From Leishmania martiniquensis (Eukaryota; Euglenozoa; Kinetoplastea; Trypanosomatida; Trypanosomatidae): 64,000 nucleotides of DNA. This document shows, one piece after another, positions 61,859 to 64,000 of the stretch. The notes beneath the pieces were generated by a model that had not been told where the DNA came from, ran no database searches, and saw only the letters and a list, made by a program, of their open reading frames with translations. Every line of letters starts with the position of its first letter. The stretch's first letter is position 1. The translations under genes and the position numbers were made by a program. The DNA lies in the NCBI RefSeq assembly GCF_017916325.1, contig NC_090156.1, forward strand, positions 196,001 to 260,000, given 5' to 3'.

Positions 61859-64000
61859 GGCGCTTCTCTGCCCATGGTGTCCTCGCCACGAGCGGCTTGG
61901 GCGGCGGACGCCGGTGTGGTGAGCGGGGGAGTGGGAAAGGGTGCCGCCGTGTAGTGGAGGCGACAGCCAGGGTGCGTGAACAGACCCACCTGCTCGAAGA
62001 GAAGAGGAGGACGTGCACGCAAGACGGACCCGGCGAAGCGTGCCCTCCGCGGACCATACAGGGGTGTGCCGCATCCGCTCCTCGACGCAGCGGCGTCGCT
62101 GATTTGTGCCTTCCTCCTCCAGTCCCCACTCCATCGCTTTTGCCTATGCCAGTCGGCTCTGGCGAACACGCTCGACACGGGTAACCGCTCTTTTCCACGT
62201 GTGCCGCTCTCCACGCCATGCAGTAACGAAGCAGAGCCAAGTAGAGTGGGGCGGTGCGAACCACCAGAAAGCGCACATGCACGTACAAAAAGGTGATCGC
62301 CTCAGTGACCCTCTCACACGCGTCTGCCGCTGCAGCCTCCATCCCGTAGGACGGCTGGAACAAATAGGAAAGTTCAGTGCCAAACAAAGCCCATCATTGT
62401 GCCCGGGCATGTGTCCCTCTCTCTCTATCTCTATATGTGTGTGTGTGTTCCTCCTACGAGTCTCTCTCCCCGCACACATGCACATGTATCACTTTGTGCA
62501 GTGAGCGCTATGGGGGTGTTGATGTGTGGATGGAGTAAGTGCGCCCTGCCACCGCCTCTGGAGCGGCGCAGAAGCGCCGCATTACCTCGTGCCACACAGA
62601 CTGGCGTGTGCTTCTTCTCTCGCTCCCTTCTTTCTGTTGTGCTGGACTGCCTCTGAGGAAGAATATGGTGAGCTGCCCAGCGAGTTTTCGTGCCGGCACA
62701 TCACGTGCACATGATGCGCTACCTCCTTGTCTGACCGCGCGCTCACTGGAGAGAGATGGAGGAGGGTGGGTGGGAGACGCAACGGCGGCGCACGTCCTTT
62801 CTTTTTGTTTTTGTTTTGCCTTTGCTTTGAGCTGTGAGACGATGGCGGTGCCCCTTCTTGCGCCGCGTCCTCTCCAGTGCTTATCCTCGTCTTTTTTCTC
62901 AATCCTCTCTCTTGTGTTTTCTCCTGTCTGTGCGTTTCTGTTGGCGCACATCTTGTGTTCTTTCACCCCCCTCTCTGCTACGCGTCTCGTCTCGGGCAGA
63001 CACTTCCAGCAGAGAGGAAAAGTCATGAAAAAGGAAGAGAGAGAAAGGGATGGCGAGAGGAAACGGAAAAGATAGCACACACATACACCCGCGCACTCCG
63101 CGCTAGCACTAGGCGACTTCACAGCTTTCTAGCGCTACTACAAAGGTGCGCTGGCACACGTGTTGGGGCATTATTAACTCCTTCCGTCACCTCCTCGAAT
63201 TACACGCACCCATCGCATGGTGTCGGAGGCTTCTCCTCGTCACCTGCGTCCTCCACTGATCGTCGCTGGCGTGCCTGAGATCTTTCTCTCTCTATCTCGC
63301 TCTCTCGCTCTCTGAGCACACTGGCACTCGTCACCACGATGCGGCCATCGCTCCCTCGCTTCTCCAACCTCCGCTCTCTTCTGCTTTTGCCTCCTTTCCT
63401 GCATACCCCATGCGCGCACACATATATACACATACACACCTACATACACATACGTATATACACACACGCTTATAGTAGTAGTCGTGCATCGCTGCAGCGC
63501 TGTGTCTCTCGCCTCTCAATTCCTTTTTTCCTTCTCTGCACCTCTTCTCTGTATCACCTACGCAAAGTCGTGTGTGCGGGTCTCCACCGGGACGGACAAG
63601 CAACGAACAGAACAGCGGCTCGCTCCTCTTTTCTGTTGTTTCTTTTTTTTTCCGTCGCTGGTCGAGTCGCTTTCTATGCCTTTGTTGTTGTCACCACCGT
63701 CTACATCTTTTGTCTGTTGCACGTGATAACCAAGCGAACACATCCGCCCTTCTCTCTACCCTTTCTCGTCCCCTCTCCCCCTCCCCCTCCCCCTTCTGGA
63801 GGATAGGGTGAAGAAGAGTAGGAAGCGTCCGCCAGCAAAGAATTGTAGTCCCCCCCCCACACACAAGCAAAGGAGGAGGAAGGAGACGTTGGCACCGCGC
63901 TTGGCATCCCTAGCGTGACTCATTCTTTTTCCTTTTCTGTTTCTGTTTCTCTTCCTTTTCTTTTCTTGGTTCGTTCCTTTGCTCGATTCGCATCGAGTGC
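61859..64000. other. Right-end intergenic region
   Basis: About 2.1 kb without a supported gene. T-rich and CT-rich tracts dominate from 62790 onward, with a TATA/CACA-rich patch at 63417-63475. It probably leads to the next rightward gene beyond the window. Confidence 0.45.

Noticed and set aside
200..63480. CRISPR arrays, bacterial promoters, ribosome-binding sites or insertion sequences
   Set aside because: No spaced direct repeats or transposase genes are visible; the DNA is eukaryotic nuclear, and the short tandem repeats are simple microsatellites.

Overview
This window is nuclear DNA from a trypanosomatid, most likely Leishmania or a close relative in the Leishmaniinae. Every convincing gene is an intronless eukaryotic protein. 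The genes sit in two long head-to-tail arrays without operon-style overlaps. Intergenic DNA is full of CT, GT and A runs, and polypyrimidine tracts followed by AG (spliced-leader acceptor sites) lie just upstream of start codons. Several stretches match, by eye and from memory, the Leishmania SIDER2-type degenerate retroposons. Genus and chromosome are inferences; no database search was possible.

Layout. Positions 1 to about 31.2 kb hold a polycistronic unit read leftward (minus strand). In transcription order it encodes: a possible 65-residue membrane protein; a single-span membrane protein of unknown function; an EF-hand protein; the ribosome-recycling ATPase ABCE1; a dual-specificity-phosphatase-like protein lacking its catalytic cysteine; a small conserved-type protein; a class I histone deacetylase; a LACTB2-type metallo-beta-lactamase; the cytosolic Fe-S assembly ATPase Nbp35; a helical-repeat protein; phosphoglucomutase; and two tandem DNA polymerase eta genes whose catalytic cores are almost identical while their C-termini differ.

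About 31.2-38.4 kb is a divergent strand-switch region, where two polycistronic units are expected to start back to back. Its core (about 33.4-38.0 kb) is unlike the rest of the window. It has no convincing gene and lacks the usual CT/GT repeats. Its left part is C-rich and its right part G-rich on the plus strand, so each outgoing transcript would be G-rich. A retroposon copy ends abruptly at its left edge.

From 38.4 kb to the right end a rightward unit encodes: a leucyl/phenylalanyl-tRNA-protein transferase-like protein; ribosomal protein eL36; the MICOS subunit Mic10; ATP synthase subunit c; a probable beta-propeller protein; proteasome lid subunit RPN5; a CCCH zinc-finger protein; a 1094-residue protein of unknown function; and Rab21. 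A weakly supported broken coding remnant follows near 61.4-61.9 kb. Intergenic regions are long (0.3-3.8 kb), and the longest lies downstream of the CCCH-protein gene.

At least five copies of one retroposon-like element are scattered through the window. Three are almost identical to each other over roughly 480 bases, one is an internally deleted form, and one is highly diverged.
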